NCBI RefSeq assembly: GCF_000143145.1
Contig: NC_014313.1
Coordinates: 1,550,001 to 1,614,000 of the forward strand
Reading direction: 5' to 3'
Source of the DNA: Hyphomicrobium denitrificans ATCC 51888
GTDB taxonomy: Bacteria; Pseudomonadota; Alphaproteobacteria; Rhizobiales; Hyphomicrobiaceae
DNA length: 64,000 nt
Within the stretch, counting starts at the first letter, position 1; every line of letters begins with the position of its first letter. Positions 38,708 to 45,649 of the stretch are shown here, piece after piece. The position numbers and the translations under genes were made by a program. The notes under the pieces were generated by a model. That model ran no database searches, was not told the DNA's origin, and worked only from the letters and a program-made list of their open reading frames with translations.

Positions 38708-38794
38708 TTATCCTGAGTAGTAGAGGGCCATTCCCATGACACCGATGGCCCAGAGCACGAGCAGTGTTATTCCGAGATCGAACTTTGAAAGCAT
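38708..38794 (-). CDS. 28-residue membrane protein
   Basis: A short frame from ATG 38794 to TAA 38708, nearly all one membrane helix (LGITLLVLWAIGVMGMALYY). Stop 1 base from the next ATG. Very short, but coupled and membrane-like, as are its two neighbours. Confidence 0.5.
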   Translation of the reverse strand: MLSKFDLGITLLVLWAIGVMGMALYYSG

Positions 38795-38813
38795 GACGAA
38801 CTCCACATTGAAC

Positions 38814-38930
38814 TCAGCGACGGTTGATGAAGATCGCGACAGCCCAACAGAACGCCATGGTGTGAGCGACCGTAACGAAGATCGAGAAGCCAGGGTTCTG
38901 CCGGACGAATTCGAGGAAGTGTTCGAGCAT
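38814..38930 (-). CDS. 38-residue membrane protein
   Basis: A short frame from ATG 38930 to TGA 38814 with an amphipathic start (MLEHFLEFVRQNPGF) and one membrane helix (IFVTVAHTMAFCWAVAIF). TGATG-coupled to the gene before it. First of three tandem micro-membrane proteins. Confidence 0.58.
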   Translation of the reverse strand: MLEHFLEFVRQNPGFSIFVTVAHTMAFCWAVAIFINRR

Positions 38931-39136
38931 CACGCGATGTCCTCAGCGATTGCCCGGACCTTGCTTTGAATTGCCTGCGTCTTGTCGAAGAAGAAGTCGT
39001 CGACGACCTGCTGCAACTCACCGGCAAGCGTGCGTTTGTCAGCAGTCGGAGCAAACGGAATGAAGTGCTCGGCAAGGTCGAAGCACTTGCTGTCGATTGC
39101 CGGACGGCGTTTGAAATCGAATTGAAGAGGGAGCAT
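38930..39136 (-). CDS. phage hypothetical protein
   Basis: A 68-residue protein (MLPLQFDFKRRPAID). ATG 39136 overlaps the upstream TGA (TGATG), so I prefer it to an upstream start at 39175. Helical and charged; function unknown. Confidence 0.68.
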   Translation of the reverse strand: MLPLQFDFKRRPAIDSKCFDLAEHFIPFAPTADKRTLAGELQQVVDDFFFDKTQAIQSKVRAIAEDIA

Positions 39137-39504
39137 CAGGCGACCCTCCCGCGGAGAGTGCGATGGGTTCCCCACTCGGAACGGGGCGACCAGACCTGCT
39201 CAAGATTTGAAACCGCGTGATCCGTAACGGCGTCGGTGATCTCGTCTTTGCAATCGACTTCGAGAACCTTGGCCAGCGCCTTCACGGCGCGATCTGTCAG
39301 ATTGTCGGTAACGGCGTGGGAGTTCGGAACGCGGTATGTAATGCGGTCATCGCCTTCGCCGAGCCATTCCCGCGATATGAAGATGATCGTTCCATCGGTC
39401 TCGATGTGAGCTTCACCGCCCCACATCATCTTGAGGCCATCGACCTCGAATTCCGTGTCGCAGAATGGAATGGCTCGGATGCCATAGCAGTCTCGGGTCT
39501 GCAT
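39136..39504 (-). CDS. first gene of the leftward early operon, hypothetical
   Basis: A 122-residue protein (MQTRDCYGIRAIPFCDTE). A strong ribosome binding site (GGGGGGA, 7 bases before ATG) marks it as the head of the leftward transcript. No family recognised. Confidence 0.72.
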   Translation of the reverse strand: MQTRDCYGIRAIPFCDTEFEVDGLKMMWGGEAHIETDGTIIFISREWLGEGDDRITYRVPNSHAVTDNLTDRAVKALAKVLEVDCKDEITDAVTDHAVSNLEQVWSPRSEWGTHRTLRGRVA

Positions 39505-39869
39505 TTTGTAATCCCCCCTAAGTGCCGGGCGAGACAGAGGACAGTGTCCCTCTCATCCACTGGCCCACCCGGCTTCGATGCTCATGCCGCCCCCGCTTGG
39601 ATACGCACGGCACGAGATTGGAAATCTGCTGACCGCTGCCCCAGTGGCGGTTTGCTAAGACGGTGGGAACACCCCAGGGCAGCGGTATCGACGATGGAGA
39701 CGGGATGGTCTGTCGCTCGTTGATGTGAGTAACTTAGACTTACTTTTCTCTGCGCGTCAACATAAAAAAGTAAGATAGAATTACGCGCATGGGCCGAAGT
39801 CTGTCACAATTCGAGCGATTGTTGTATGGTGCCAATTACTTGCGCTTATCGATCGTAGTGGGGGATGGC
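39505..39869. promoter_or_regulatory. early-left promoter region, operators O1 and O2, leader hairpin
   Basis: A minus-strand promoter is likely: -35 TTGACG at 39755-39760 and a weak -10 (TAAGTT, 39731-39736) at 18 bases. Operator O1 (39729-39743) covers the -10 and O2 (39770-39784) lies just upstream of the -35. Both fit GTAAG-N4-A-R-TTAC (O1 on the minus strand). Repressor binding would close the early operon. The transcript would have a leader of about 220 bases with a 10-bp inverted repeat (ACCGCTGCCC at 39632-39641 and its complement at 39677-39686). Confidence 0.75.
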
Positions 39870-40493
39870 ATGGGAAACGATCGCGAGATCGACGACGAGA
39901 CAGCAGCGTTGCTCACCTACTTGGCCACGCCAGATGGCATGGAGATTCTGAAAGGCGGGATGTCAGCCGTTGTTTCTGGGGTCCTGATTATCGGCGCATG
40001 CTTGCTGTGGTGGCCGGAAAGCGAAATCGCTCAGGGAGTAGTGCCGATTGCTGGTGCGCTAACGGTTTTCGGTCTTCTTAGCGCGATGCGCGGCGCCTAT
40101 TTTCTGTATCGAGACGGCCTCAGTGTTCCTCCGCCGGAACTCGCGTGGGTGACGCACGATCTAGCGCCAGAAGACCCGCGCGCGAGAATAATTGCGGAAC
40201 GTATGGCGCGCGAAGCCGAAAAGTGTGCCGCTCGTCGGGCGCTTCCGTTCTGGCGACGAGCGATCGACGGCATTGTTTGGGTGTGGAAGTTGGCGGGCAC
40301 CGCCCTGAGAGCGCTGATATCTCTAGCTCTGATGGGCCTTATCGCAATCATAGCGATCTGGGTAAGCTATTGGATCTTTGACCGCGCCACCGGGGATTAT
40401 GGGTTATTGGCCGGCATTCTCATCGCCTGCCCATTTTGGCTGGTGACGTGGAGCGTTGCGTGTGTGCTCTGGAAAGCTATTCTTTCTGATTGA
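39870..40493 (+). CDS. phage membrane protein in the immunity region
   Basis: A 207-residue protein with four membrane helices: two near the N-terminus (about 33-78) and two near the C-terminus (about 140-195), with an Arg-rich amphipathic region between. I chose ATG 39870 because GGGGGA lies 4-5 bases upstream; a start at 39789 lacks one and abuts operator O2. It converges with the repressor. Its place suggests expression in the lysogen, so superinfection exclusion is a candidate role; this is inference. Confidence 0.7.
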   Translation: MGNDREIDDETAALLTYLATPDGMEILKGGMSAVVSGVLIIGACLLWWPESEIAQGVVPIAGALTVFGLLSAMRGAYFLYRDGLSVPPPELAWVTHDLAPEDPRARIIAERMAREAEKCAARRALPFWRRAIDGIVWVWKLAGTALRALISLALMGLIAIIAIWVSYWIFDRATGDYGLLAGILIACPFWLVTWSVACVLWKAILSD

Positions 40494-40573
40494 ATAGTTC
40501 GGATCGGTCTAGCGCGCTCGCTTCTTGAGCGGCATCAAGCACCCACCGGAACCAATCGGGGCCGTAGATGGTT

Positions 40574-40852
40574 TCACGCGGCCTTTGATTCCCCACCCGA
40601 ACTCTCGCTGGATGATCTTTTTTTTATAGCCAAAGGAAGAAGGTCATTTGGCTCAACATTCAGCAGCTTACAGATGCGTGTAAGCGTGTAGACGTCGGGC
40701 ATATGCGTTCCTCGCTCCCATGAGCGATAGGTGTGCTCCTCGATATTGAGCACTCGCGAAAACTCGTTTGCAAAGCGGAAGCCAGCCTCCTTTCGGGCGA
40801 GCTTCAATCTCTTGGCCAACGCCTTCTTCACCTGATCTTCGAGCCTTTCCAT
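40574..40852 (-). CDS. XRE-family phage repressor
   Basis: A 92-residue protein with one helix-turn-helix: RLKLARKEAGFRFANEFS then NIEEHTYRSWERGTHMPD and LTRICKLLNVEPNDLLPL. It lacks a peptidase tail, so it is not LexA-like. I chose ATG 40852 because the frame's upstream ATG (40924) is within the predicted -10 box (TATGGT, 40920-40925) and could not be in that mRNA. It is the likely master repressor, by position and operators. A Cro-like role is an alternative. Confidence 0.82.
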   Translation of the reverse strand: MERLEDQVKKALAKRLKLARKEAGFRFANEFSRVLNIEEHTYRSWERGTHMPDVYTLTRICKLLNVEPNDLLPLAIKKRSSSESSGGESKAA

Positions 40853-40857
40853 AGCGG

Positions 40858-40953
40858 GTAATTCTGCCTTACCCGCGGACTTATGCACGTCAAGCAAACT
40901 GACGAGCGCAGAGGTCTTGACCATAGCGAATGAAAAAAGTAAGGTCAAGTTAC
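40858..40953. promoter_or_regulatory. repressor promoter with operators O3 and O4
   Basis: On the minus strand: -35 TTGACC (40943-40948), 17-base spacer, -10 TATGGT (40920-40925). O3 (40939-40953) overlaps the -35. O4 (40858-40872) lies in the leader just before the repressor ATG and has the longest arms, CGGGTAA/TTACCCG, as a perfect 7-bp dyad with a 7-base centre. Both fit GTAAG-N4-A-R-TTAC (O4 on the minus strand). This implies autoregulation at transcription and perhaps a roadblock. Confidence 0.82.
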
Positions 40954-41148
40954 GCGGACGCCTTTCATACCATGAGCGGGGGACAATGATTCCGCCATGC
41001 AACCGTCAGTGTGCATCGCAAAACGATAGGACGTGCACTGCATGATCATCGAAGTCCCTAAGCGCAGAGCGGAGGCGAGAGTCGCATGAACAATGCTGCT
41101 GCATTACGAGCTCTTCAGGAGATGCCTCAGGTTTGCAACGTCGACGCA

Positions 41149-41427
41149 TCACGGATCGTCCGTCTTATGGACGATGGAGGCGATGATTTGTGTCGCAAAT
41201 CCGCTGGCGGCTTCCTGCGCAAATTTATTCCATTCGTCGGGAACTTTTGGCCATGGCGGCCCTACGTTGATGTCGTTGACAACGGCGGTTTCAAACGAGG
41301 CGAGACGCCGTCGGAAGGTATCGCGATCCTCGCTCCAAAGAAATCTTGTAACCAAGATTTTGATCATTGAACCGAAAGCAACGTCGGCCGCGCGTTCTGT
41401 TAGTCGGCCTCTGATCTCATCGTCCAT
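41149..41427 (-). CDS. phage hypothetical protein
   Basis: A 92-residue protein (MDDEIRGRLTERAADVAF). An ideal ribosome binding site (GGAGGG, 6 bases before ATG 41427) decides the start. The helical protein has no recognised motif. It lies upstream of the repressor on the same strand, so it may be made in the lysogen. A 94-codon plus-strand frame over the same place is rejected. Confidence 0.72.
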   Translation of the reverse strand: MDDEIRGRLTERAADVAFGSMIKILVTRFLWSEDRDTFRRRLASFETAVVNDINVGPPWPKVPDEWNKFAQEAASGFATQIIASIVHKTDDP

Positions 41428-41716
41428 GTCGGTCCCTCCTGTTGAGGGCCTGACCCTACCACGAGTCCTAGTCTCAGTTGCGTAAGCGTACACCCGGCGC
41501 AAAGCCGCTGGGCGGTCGCGTATTGCCAAGGTGATCCGTTCCGAAAGGGCGGTAGGCGCTTATCTCCCGCCGAGACACCTAACGCACGCCCCACGCGACC
41601 GCCTTGCCGTTTGCGTTTCCGCTCGCACCGCTTTCCTGGGGGTGATGCCGTGCATCCTACTAACTGAGAGAGATCTGATCGGAGGTGTGAGCGGCCCCAA
41701 AATTGGGGGGACACCT
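41428..41716. other. divergent control region for the right operon
   Basis: About 290 bases between leftward 41427 and rightward 41717. It should contain the early-right promoter. Just before the ATG at 41717, CCCCAA (41695-41700) can pair with TTGGGG (41703-41708), hiding part of the GGGGGG ribosome binding site. I see no copy of the O1-O4 motif here. Confidence 0.5.
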
Positions 41717-42127
41717 ATGTCCGCAAATCAGATCGTCACGGCACTTTTCTACGCAGAAGCAACAGAAGGACGAAACAGAATGCTGACAGTGAAATACATC
41801 GAACCGGATGGCCCGGAAAGAGTCTTCGCCATCAAGGAAATTGAGTTCCTCGAAAATCGCTTACTGTGCCAATCCTTAGTAACCGAGATCGGGCGTGTTC
41901 CCTCAAAGGGACGCCTACGTTTCATCTACGCGGACGGTTCCGACTATTACGTTTACGGCGGCACCGTTTGCGCGATGAATGAGAACGGCAAGACGGTCGC
42001 GAAGTACGATCTCGGCGGCGAGAAGCACCATGCTGAATGCACGGTCACGTACAGCGATTTGAAAAGCGCGGGCGCAGCAATCTTGGGCAACGCCGATCCG
42101 CAGCTCCGAGGCGGCATTCCACTTTGA
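41717..42127 (+). CDS. phage hypothetical protein, first of right operon
   Basis: A 136-residue protein (MSANQIVTALFYAEATEG). ATG 41717 has GGGGGG 6 bases upstream. Beta-rich middle (LRFIYADGSDYYVYGGTV). No family recognised. It is followed by a stable hairpin before the initiator gene. Confidence 0.75.
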   Translation: MSANQIVTALFYAEATEGRNRMLTVKYIEPDGPERVFAIKEIEFLENRLLCQSLVTEIGRVPSKGRLRFIYADGSDYYVYGGTVCAMNENGKTVAKYDLGGEKHHAECTVTYSDLKSAGAAILGNADPQLRGGIPL

Positions 42128-42134
42128 AAACAAA

Positions 42135-42193
42135 AGAGCTGGCTCCGGGGGATTGGAGCCAGCTCTGACGCTAAAGTTTTGGGGGTACAAAAC
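42135..42193 (+). promoter_or_regulatory. hairpin pair before the replication gene
   Basis: A perfect 12-bp stem (42135-42146 with 42155-42166, sequence AGAGCTGGCTCC and complement) follows the first gene. It lacks a T-run for rightward termination. A second small stem (GTTTTG 42176-42181 with CAAAAC 42188-42193) presents the GGGGG ribosome binding site in its loop, 10 bases from the ATG 42196. Together they may be an attenuator or translational control element. Confidence 0.6.
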
Positions 42194-42195
42194 CG

Positions 42196-43158
42196 ATGAC
42201 ACCAACAGACGCAACACCGAACGCTGTCACCGAAGATAACGTCGGTGATTTGAATGGCGAAAACAAGACGCGGTGGTTCTCAACGTCCGTCGAAATCTTC
42301 GATCGTCCGGTCTTGAATGTTGGCCCCTTCGACCGCCGCTCAGCTTGGCAATGGCTGATAGCCAATGCCGCTTGGAAGACAAAACGCGTCAATCACAAGG
42401 GCAAGATGATCGATCTCGATCGCGGGCAGGTTCTCATCGGCCGCGCATTCTTGGCCGAGACGTGGGGATGGTCGGAGCAAACCGTCAGAACCTTCGTCAA
42501 AATTCTCGTGGCCGAGAACATGCTGGAAATCAACCAGAGTGGCGGTCACTTCGCGAACATCGCAACGATATGTAATTACGACAAATATCAAGCGCGTCAA
42601 CCAGAGCGCAACCAGTCAACCAACCAGAGCGCAACCAGTGTCCAACCAGTGTCCAACCAGACTCTTACAAGGAATACAAATACTACAACTACCCAAGTAG
42701 CTTCTTCCCTACCAGAACCCGCGCGCGATGACGCCACGCCACGCTGCGAGGATTTGAAAGTTTTTTACGATCGGCTTTGCGACGCCGCCAGCGCCTGCCT
42801 CGACAACCCTGCAAACTGCCAAGGCCTGATCAACACAATGATCCCGCAAACGTGGATCAACTCGGGCTGCGATCTCGAACTCGACATCCTGCCGGCGTTG
42901 CGCGCCAAGGCCGCGACGCACAAGGGGCGGCGGGTGTGGAGCTGGGATTATTTCACCAACGCCGTTGCTGACGCGCGTGTGAAGCGCCTAGCGGCATCCA
43001 AGCGCATTGCGACGGCCACGGTTCCTTCCGGCGCCAAATCAGCCACCGGGCGAGCGCCAACAGCATCGCCTCGCCTGCTGCATCTCAACGACGAAAGCTG
43101 GAAGGAGCAGATCGCCAACGAGATGGTTGAACAGGGGCTCGCCAATGTCATCAACTAG
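42196..43158 (+). CDS. phage replication initiator (O-like)
   Basis: A 320-residue protein. The N-terminal winged helix (about 60-130) has GQVLIGRAFLAETWGWSEQT and FVKILVAENMLEI, as in replisome organisers. A flexible Asn/Gln/Thr linker (about 133-160) follows and then a helical domain. The linker codes over six phased CAACCAG repeats, so the origin probably lies in the gene, as in lambda O. Function by analogy; no helicase motif is present. Confidence 0.78.
   Translation: MTPTDATPNAVTEDNVGDLNGENKTRWFSTSVEIFDRPVLNVGPFDRRSAWQWLIANAAWKTKRVNHKGKMIDLDRGQVLIGRAFLAETWGWSEQTVRTFVKILVAENMLEINQSGGHFANIATICNYDKYQARQPERNQSTNQSATSVQPVSNQTLTRNTNTTTTQVASSLPEPARDDATPRCEDLKVFYDRLCDAASACLDNPANCQGLINTMIPQTWINSGCDLELDILPALRAKAATHKGRRVWSWDYFTNAVADARVKRLAASKRIATATVPSGAKSATGRAPTASPRLLHLNDESWKEQIANEMVEQGLANVIN
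42598..42660 (+). repeat. iteron-like CAACCAG array, probable phage origin
   Basis: CAACCAG occurs at 42598, 42609, 42621, 42632, 42643 and 42654, that is every 11, 12, 11, 11 and 11 bases. A larger 19-base unit repeats at 42598 and 42621. Spacing is close to one helical turn and is not a multiple of three, so the heptamer is read in all three frames. The repeat is therefore kept at DNA level. An A-rich stretch follows (42661-42700), as in origins. Confidence 0.78.
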
Positions 43159-43273
43159 ATCGATTTTCGATTGCCGCACAGCCGACGAAGCCCTTGAGTT
43201 CATGAACATTGCCGAGTACCGCGCGCGATGCTCGTCAACGCCATGCGAAGAAACGAGCGGACGGGAAAGCTAG
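43145..43273 (+). CDS. 42-residue frame, possible 5' part of next gene
   Basis: From ATG 43145 the frame reads MSSTRSIFDCRTADEALEFM to a TAG at 43273. It overlaps the initiator end by 14 bases. Joining its first 28 residues to the next frame at about 43217-43228 (a CGCGCGCG run) gives a continuous, natural-looking protein, so a one-base deletion is possible. Otherwise it is a small separate gene. Confidence 0.4.
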   Translation: MSSTRSIFDCRTADEALEFMNIAEYRARCSSTPCEETSGRES

Positions 43274-43593
43274 AGCCGGTGGGTTGGGAATTCTCCGATC
43301 GCTTCCTGCCGCATCCATGGGTACGCGAAGCGATTTCAGAAGGATGGGGCAAGGAACTTCGCAGCCATCTGATCCTGACAGTTAAGAACCGTATCTGCCA
43401 CGGCAAGCCTTACGACAACATCGACGAACTGATGCCGCCCCGAGAATGGGTCGCGTACGCGAAGCAGCAGGCAGAGCGCTATCGGAAGGCTGCTGAGTGG
43501 CGGAATGCGAACGTCCGAACCGGCGATATGTCGGGATGGCTGGCGAAGCTCATGGAGAGCAACCGCCGTAGCAGCGAGGAGGAAGCAGCATGA
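43228..43593 (+). CDS. phage hypothetical protein
   Basis: A 121-residue basic helical protein (MLVNAMRRNERTGKLEP). It has several Trp residues (HPWVREAISEGWGKE). Possibly the 3' part of a gene starting at 43145. Coupled to the next gene (ATGA). Role in replication is suggested only by position. Confidence 0.68.
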   Translation: MLVNAMRRNERTGKLEPVGWEFSDRFLPHPWVREAISEGWGKELRSHLILTVKNRICHGKPYDNIDELMPPREWVAYAKQQAERYRKAAEWRNANVRTGDMSGWLAKLMESNRRSSEEEAA

Positions 43594-43817
43594 GAATTAC
43601 GTTTTCAGAAGACAGTGCGTTAGCTGCGGCGTTCGGTATGGTCGCTCAAATAGTCAAGGAAACATCCGACGATAGTGAGAAAACGCGGCTCTTCAATATC
43701 CTCATTGGGTGCCACAATGACTTTGCTGAGACGCTGAAAGCTGCTGGCTTCGATCTAGGCGCTAGGGATCAGATCTTGGACTTTATCATTCGGGAGGCCC
43801 GCCGTGCCCAAAACTAG
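43590..43817 (+). CDS. phage hypothetical protein
   Basis: A 75-residue helical acidic protein (MRITFSEDSALAAAFGMV). It overlaps its upstream gene by ATGA and its downstream gene by 14 bases. No family recognised. Confidence 0.68.
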   Translation: MRITFSEDSALAAAFGMVAQIVKETSDDSEKTRLFNILIGCHNDFAETLKAAGFDLGARDQILDFIIREARRAQN

Positions 43818-44055
43818 AGACATAAGCGATGTCCCAAACTGGGATATGGAGAGATGCGACACGTGTCGGTTTTGGGATCGCGAGCACGCCCAAGAAGAGT
43901 TCGATAAAGGACAATGCAGACGCCACGCGCCGAGAGCGGTTTTTCGAGTTTTTGTTGAGCGCTCGCATGTGCCGATTGAGATGCCGGTGTCGCCTGAATC
44001 GCAGAAGAAGCGAGATATTTTAGGAGTATGGCCGCATTGGTGCGCGGGGCCATGA
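43804..44055 (+). CDS. phage Cys-rich zinc-binding-like protein
   Basis: An 83-residue protein starting with GTG. It has CDTCRFWDRE, GQCRRHAP and a terminal PHWCAG, the pattern of a recurrent small phage/bacterial family with four metal-ligating Cys. Function unknown. Confidence 0.7.
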   Translation: MPKTRDISDVPNWDMERCDTCRFWDREHAQEEFDKGQCRRHAPRAVFRVFVERSHVPIEMPVSPESQKKRDILGVWPHWCAGP

Positions 44056-44062
44056 CATTGAT

Positions 44063-44155
44063 ATGAAGCCATCACATTCATTAGCTGAATGGCCGACAAC
44101 TTTTATGGACGACGGGTGCGGAGAGCATGCCCCTAAGATTTTGGGGAAGAAATAA
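44063..44155 (+). CDS. 30-residue phage protein
   Basis: A short frame from ATG 44063 (MKPSHSLAEWPTTFMDDG) to TAA 44155 that overlaps the next ATG (TAATG). GGGGAAG lies before the next start. Weak but coupled. Confidence 0.45.
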   Translation: MKPSHSLAEWPTTFMDDGCGEHAPKILGKK

Positions 44156-44361
44156 TGCCCGGCTCCCTATGGAAATGGCTGCAAATATATCGCGATCACA
44201 CCGCTAAGTTAGGCGGTGTGCGCTTGACCGACGGCGATCTTGAATTTCTGGAAGAGCATGTCGATGAAGATCCGCCAGAGAAGCGGCTCGGCATCGGCTG
44301 TCCTATCAAAGCAGCGGAAAGAGACATCTTATATCAGTGGATAGATGGACCGGCACAATAG
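44155..44361 (+). CDS. phage hypothetical protein
   Basis: A 68-residue protein (MPGSLWKWLQIYRDHTAK), acidic C-terminal half. Coupled by TAATG. Unknown function. Confidence 0.65.
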   Translation: MPGSLWKWLQIYRDHTAKLGGVRLTDGDLEFLEEHVDEDPPEKRLGIGCPIKAAERDILYQWIDGPAQ

Positions 44362-44373
44362 GAGCAAGGCGGC

Positions 44374-44457
44374 GTGACGATTGGAGATTTCATGGCAGCA
44401 CATCCGCTTTGGACGACGCTGTGGATAGTCTGCATATGCGTAGCGGCAGGACGTTGA
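44374..44457 (+). CDS. 27-residue membrane peptide
   Basis: A short frame from GTG 44374 to TGA 44457 that is mostly one hydrophobic helix (LWTTLWIVCICVAAG). AGGAG and AAGG lie upstream. Similar in style to the three micro-membrane proteins of the left operon. Confidence 0.48.
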   Translation: MTIGDFMAAHPLWTTLWIVCICVAAGR

Positions 44458-44461
44458 AGAG

Positions 44462-44602
44462 ATGACCGGCAAAACCCTTCGCGGCTACCGCATCACGAAG
44501 TCCGGAAAGGTTGAGAAGATATCCGGATACGGGCTCAACACATCTGCGAAGATCAAGCAGAAGAAGTCGAAGAAAACGAAACCGATAAGGAGGGTGCCAT
44601 GA
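44462..44602 (+). CDS. 46-residue very basic protein
   Basis: A short frame from ATG 44462 to TGA 44602. It is Lys-rich (KIKQKKSKKTKPIRR), suggesting nucleic-acid binding. It overlaps the next start (ATGA). Function unknown. Confidence 0.6.
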   Translation: MTGKTLRGYRITKSGKVEKISGYGLNTSAKIKQKKSKKTKPIRRVP

Positions 44603-44949
44603 GCGTTTCGGAAGCCCTGAGAAACCAATTCACAGGTGTGCGTGAGATCGTCGATGCGAAGCCCATAAAGCCAAGATTTTGCATCGACTGCGGACGCCGC
44701 GTGCATTCGCTCAGGAGCATCCGATGTAACGCATGCGCTATTCAAATCAAAGAAGAGCGGGACCGCGCATCAGCAGCAAAGTCAGCAGCGGCAAAGTCAG
44801 CGATACGCGCTGAAGCGAATGCAATGATTTTGGCGGAACTTATCGGAATTTCATTCGATGAGCACAGCGAAGGCCTGATCAAAGCCGGGTATTCCATAAA
44901 GTGTTTCTACCAATCGCCGGAAATGGCCGTGAAGAGGAACACGCCTTGA
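44599..44949 (+). CDS. phage zinc-ribbon protein
   Basis: A 116-residue protein with a zinc ribbon (FCIDCGRRV ... RCNACAIQ) near residues 28-47, then an Ala-rich helix. AAGGAGG lies before the ATG. It overlaps the NusG-like gene by TTGA. May act with it, by position only. Confidence 0.7.
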   Translation: MSVSEALRNQFTGVREIVDAKPIKPRFCIDCGRRVHSLRSIRCNACAIQIKEERDRASAAKSAAAKSAIRAEANAMILAELIGISFDEHSEGLIKAGYSIKCFYQSPEMAVKRNTP

Positions 44950-45500
44950 CCTGGTACGCCATACGCACCAATCCACAACGTGAATTCCTGCTCGCTGGCC
45001 GTTATGACGAGAACGGGGAATGGCGCCCCGGCGTGCTCGAGAAAAAGGGCTACGACCAAGTATTCTGCCCGACGGAAACGAAGTTCCGGAAGACGATCAA
45101 GAAGGGCCGCCGCGTCTCGATCCCCGTCCTCTATCCCATGTTTTGCGGCTACATTTTTGTCGGAGGGCGGTTCTCATGGCTCGAGCTGATGGCAGAGAAC
45201 TACATCACCGCTGCTGTTGGTTTTCCAGATGAGTTCGGTAGGCGCCGGCCTGCACCGATCTCTGACTATGAAATGGCGAAGCTCAGAGAGATGTCAGGAG
45301 GGCTTATCCCGCACCGACGGTCGGTGAACACTCACCGCGCTTTCCGAGTTGGTGAGATGGCGGCAATCGCTGCGGGTCCGTTCGCGCATCAGGTTGCGCA
45401 GATTGCCGGCCTACACGGGACAAAGGCGCGGGTGTTTCTGAATCTTTTCAATGGAACGAGAGAGGTTGAAGTCGACCTTGATATGCTGGACGTGGCATGA
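44946..45500 (+). CDS. phage NusG-like antitermination factor
   Basis: A 184-residue NusG/RfaH-type protein. The NGN domain starts at once (TWYAIRTNPQREFLLAG) and includes YPMFCGYIFVGG. The C-terminal KOW motif is FRVGEMAAIAAGPFAHQV. I chose TTG 44946 because it overlaps the upstream TGA and has AGAGG before it; the frame's GTG at 44901 would lie in the zinc-ribbon gene. Position at the end of the early right operon and before the late genes suggests it allows late transcription, like lambda Q in effect but not in kind. Confidence 0.87.
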   Translation: MTWYAIRTNPQREFLLAGRYDENGEWRPGVLEKKGYDQVFCPTETKFRKTIKKGRRVSIPVLYPMFCGYIFVGGRFSWLELMAENYITAAVGFPDEFGRRRPAPISDYEMAKLREMSGGLIPHRRSVNTHRAFRVGEMAAIAAGPFAHQVAQIAGLHGTKARVFLNLFNGTREVEVDLDMLDVA

Positions 45501-45649
45501 TCAAAATTGCCACCATAATCTATTGGTGCATCGATCACGGCATCGGTGACCTGATCTTTTGGCCTCTACTTCTGACGTTCTGCGGCTTCCTGATTTGGCT
45601 CGCGGAAGACAGCCCGCCTCAAAAGGTAAAACACGAGGATGAATCCTGA
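45497..45649 (+). CDS. 50-residue membrane protein
   Basis: A short frame from ATG 45497 (overlapping the NusG-like stop) to TGA 45649. It has one membrane helix (LIFWPLLLTFCGFLIWLA) and a charged tail. Function unknown. Confidence 0.65.
   Translation: MIKIATIIYWCIDHGIGDLIFWPLLLTFCGFLIWLAEDSPPQKVKHEDES

Noticed and set aside
41086..41370. 94-codon plus-strand frame beside the repressor, possible Cro
   Set aside because: It overlaps the minus-strand gene 41149-41427, which has an ideal ribosome binding site and more natural composition; no HTH is visible in the plus frame.
42598..42660. CRISPR-like short repeats
   Set aside because: Units are 7 bases with 4-5-base gaps and lie in a coding region; they fit iterons, not repeat-spacer arrays.
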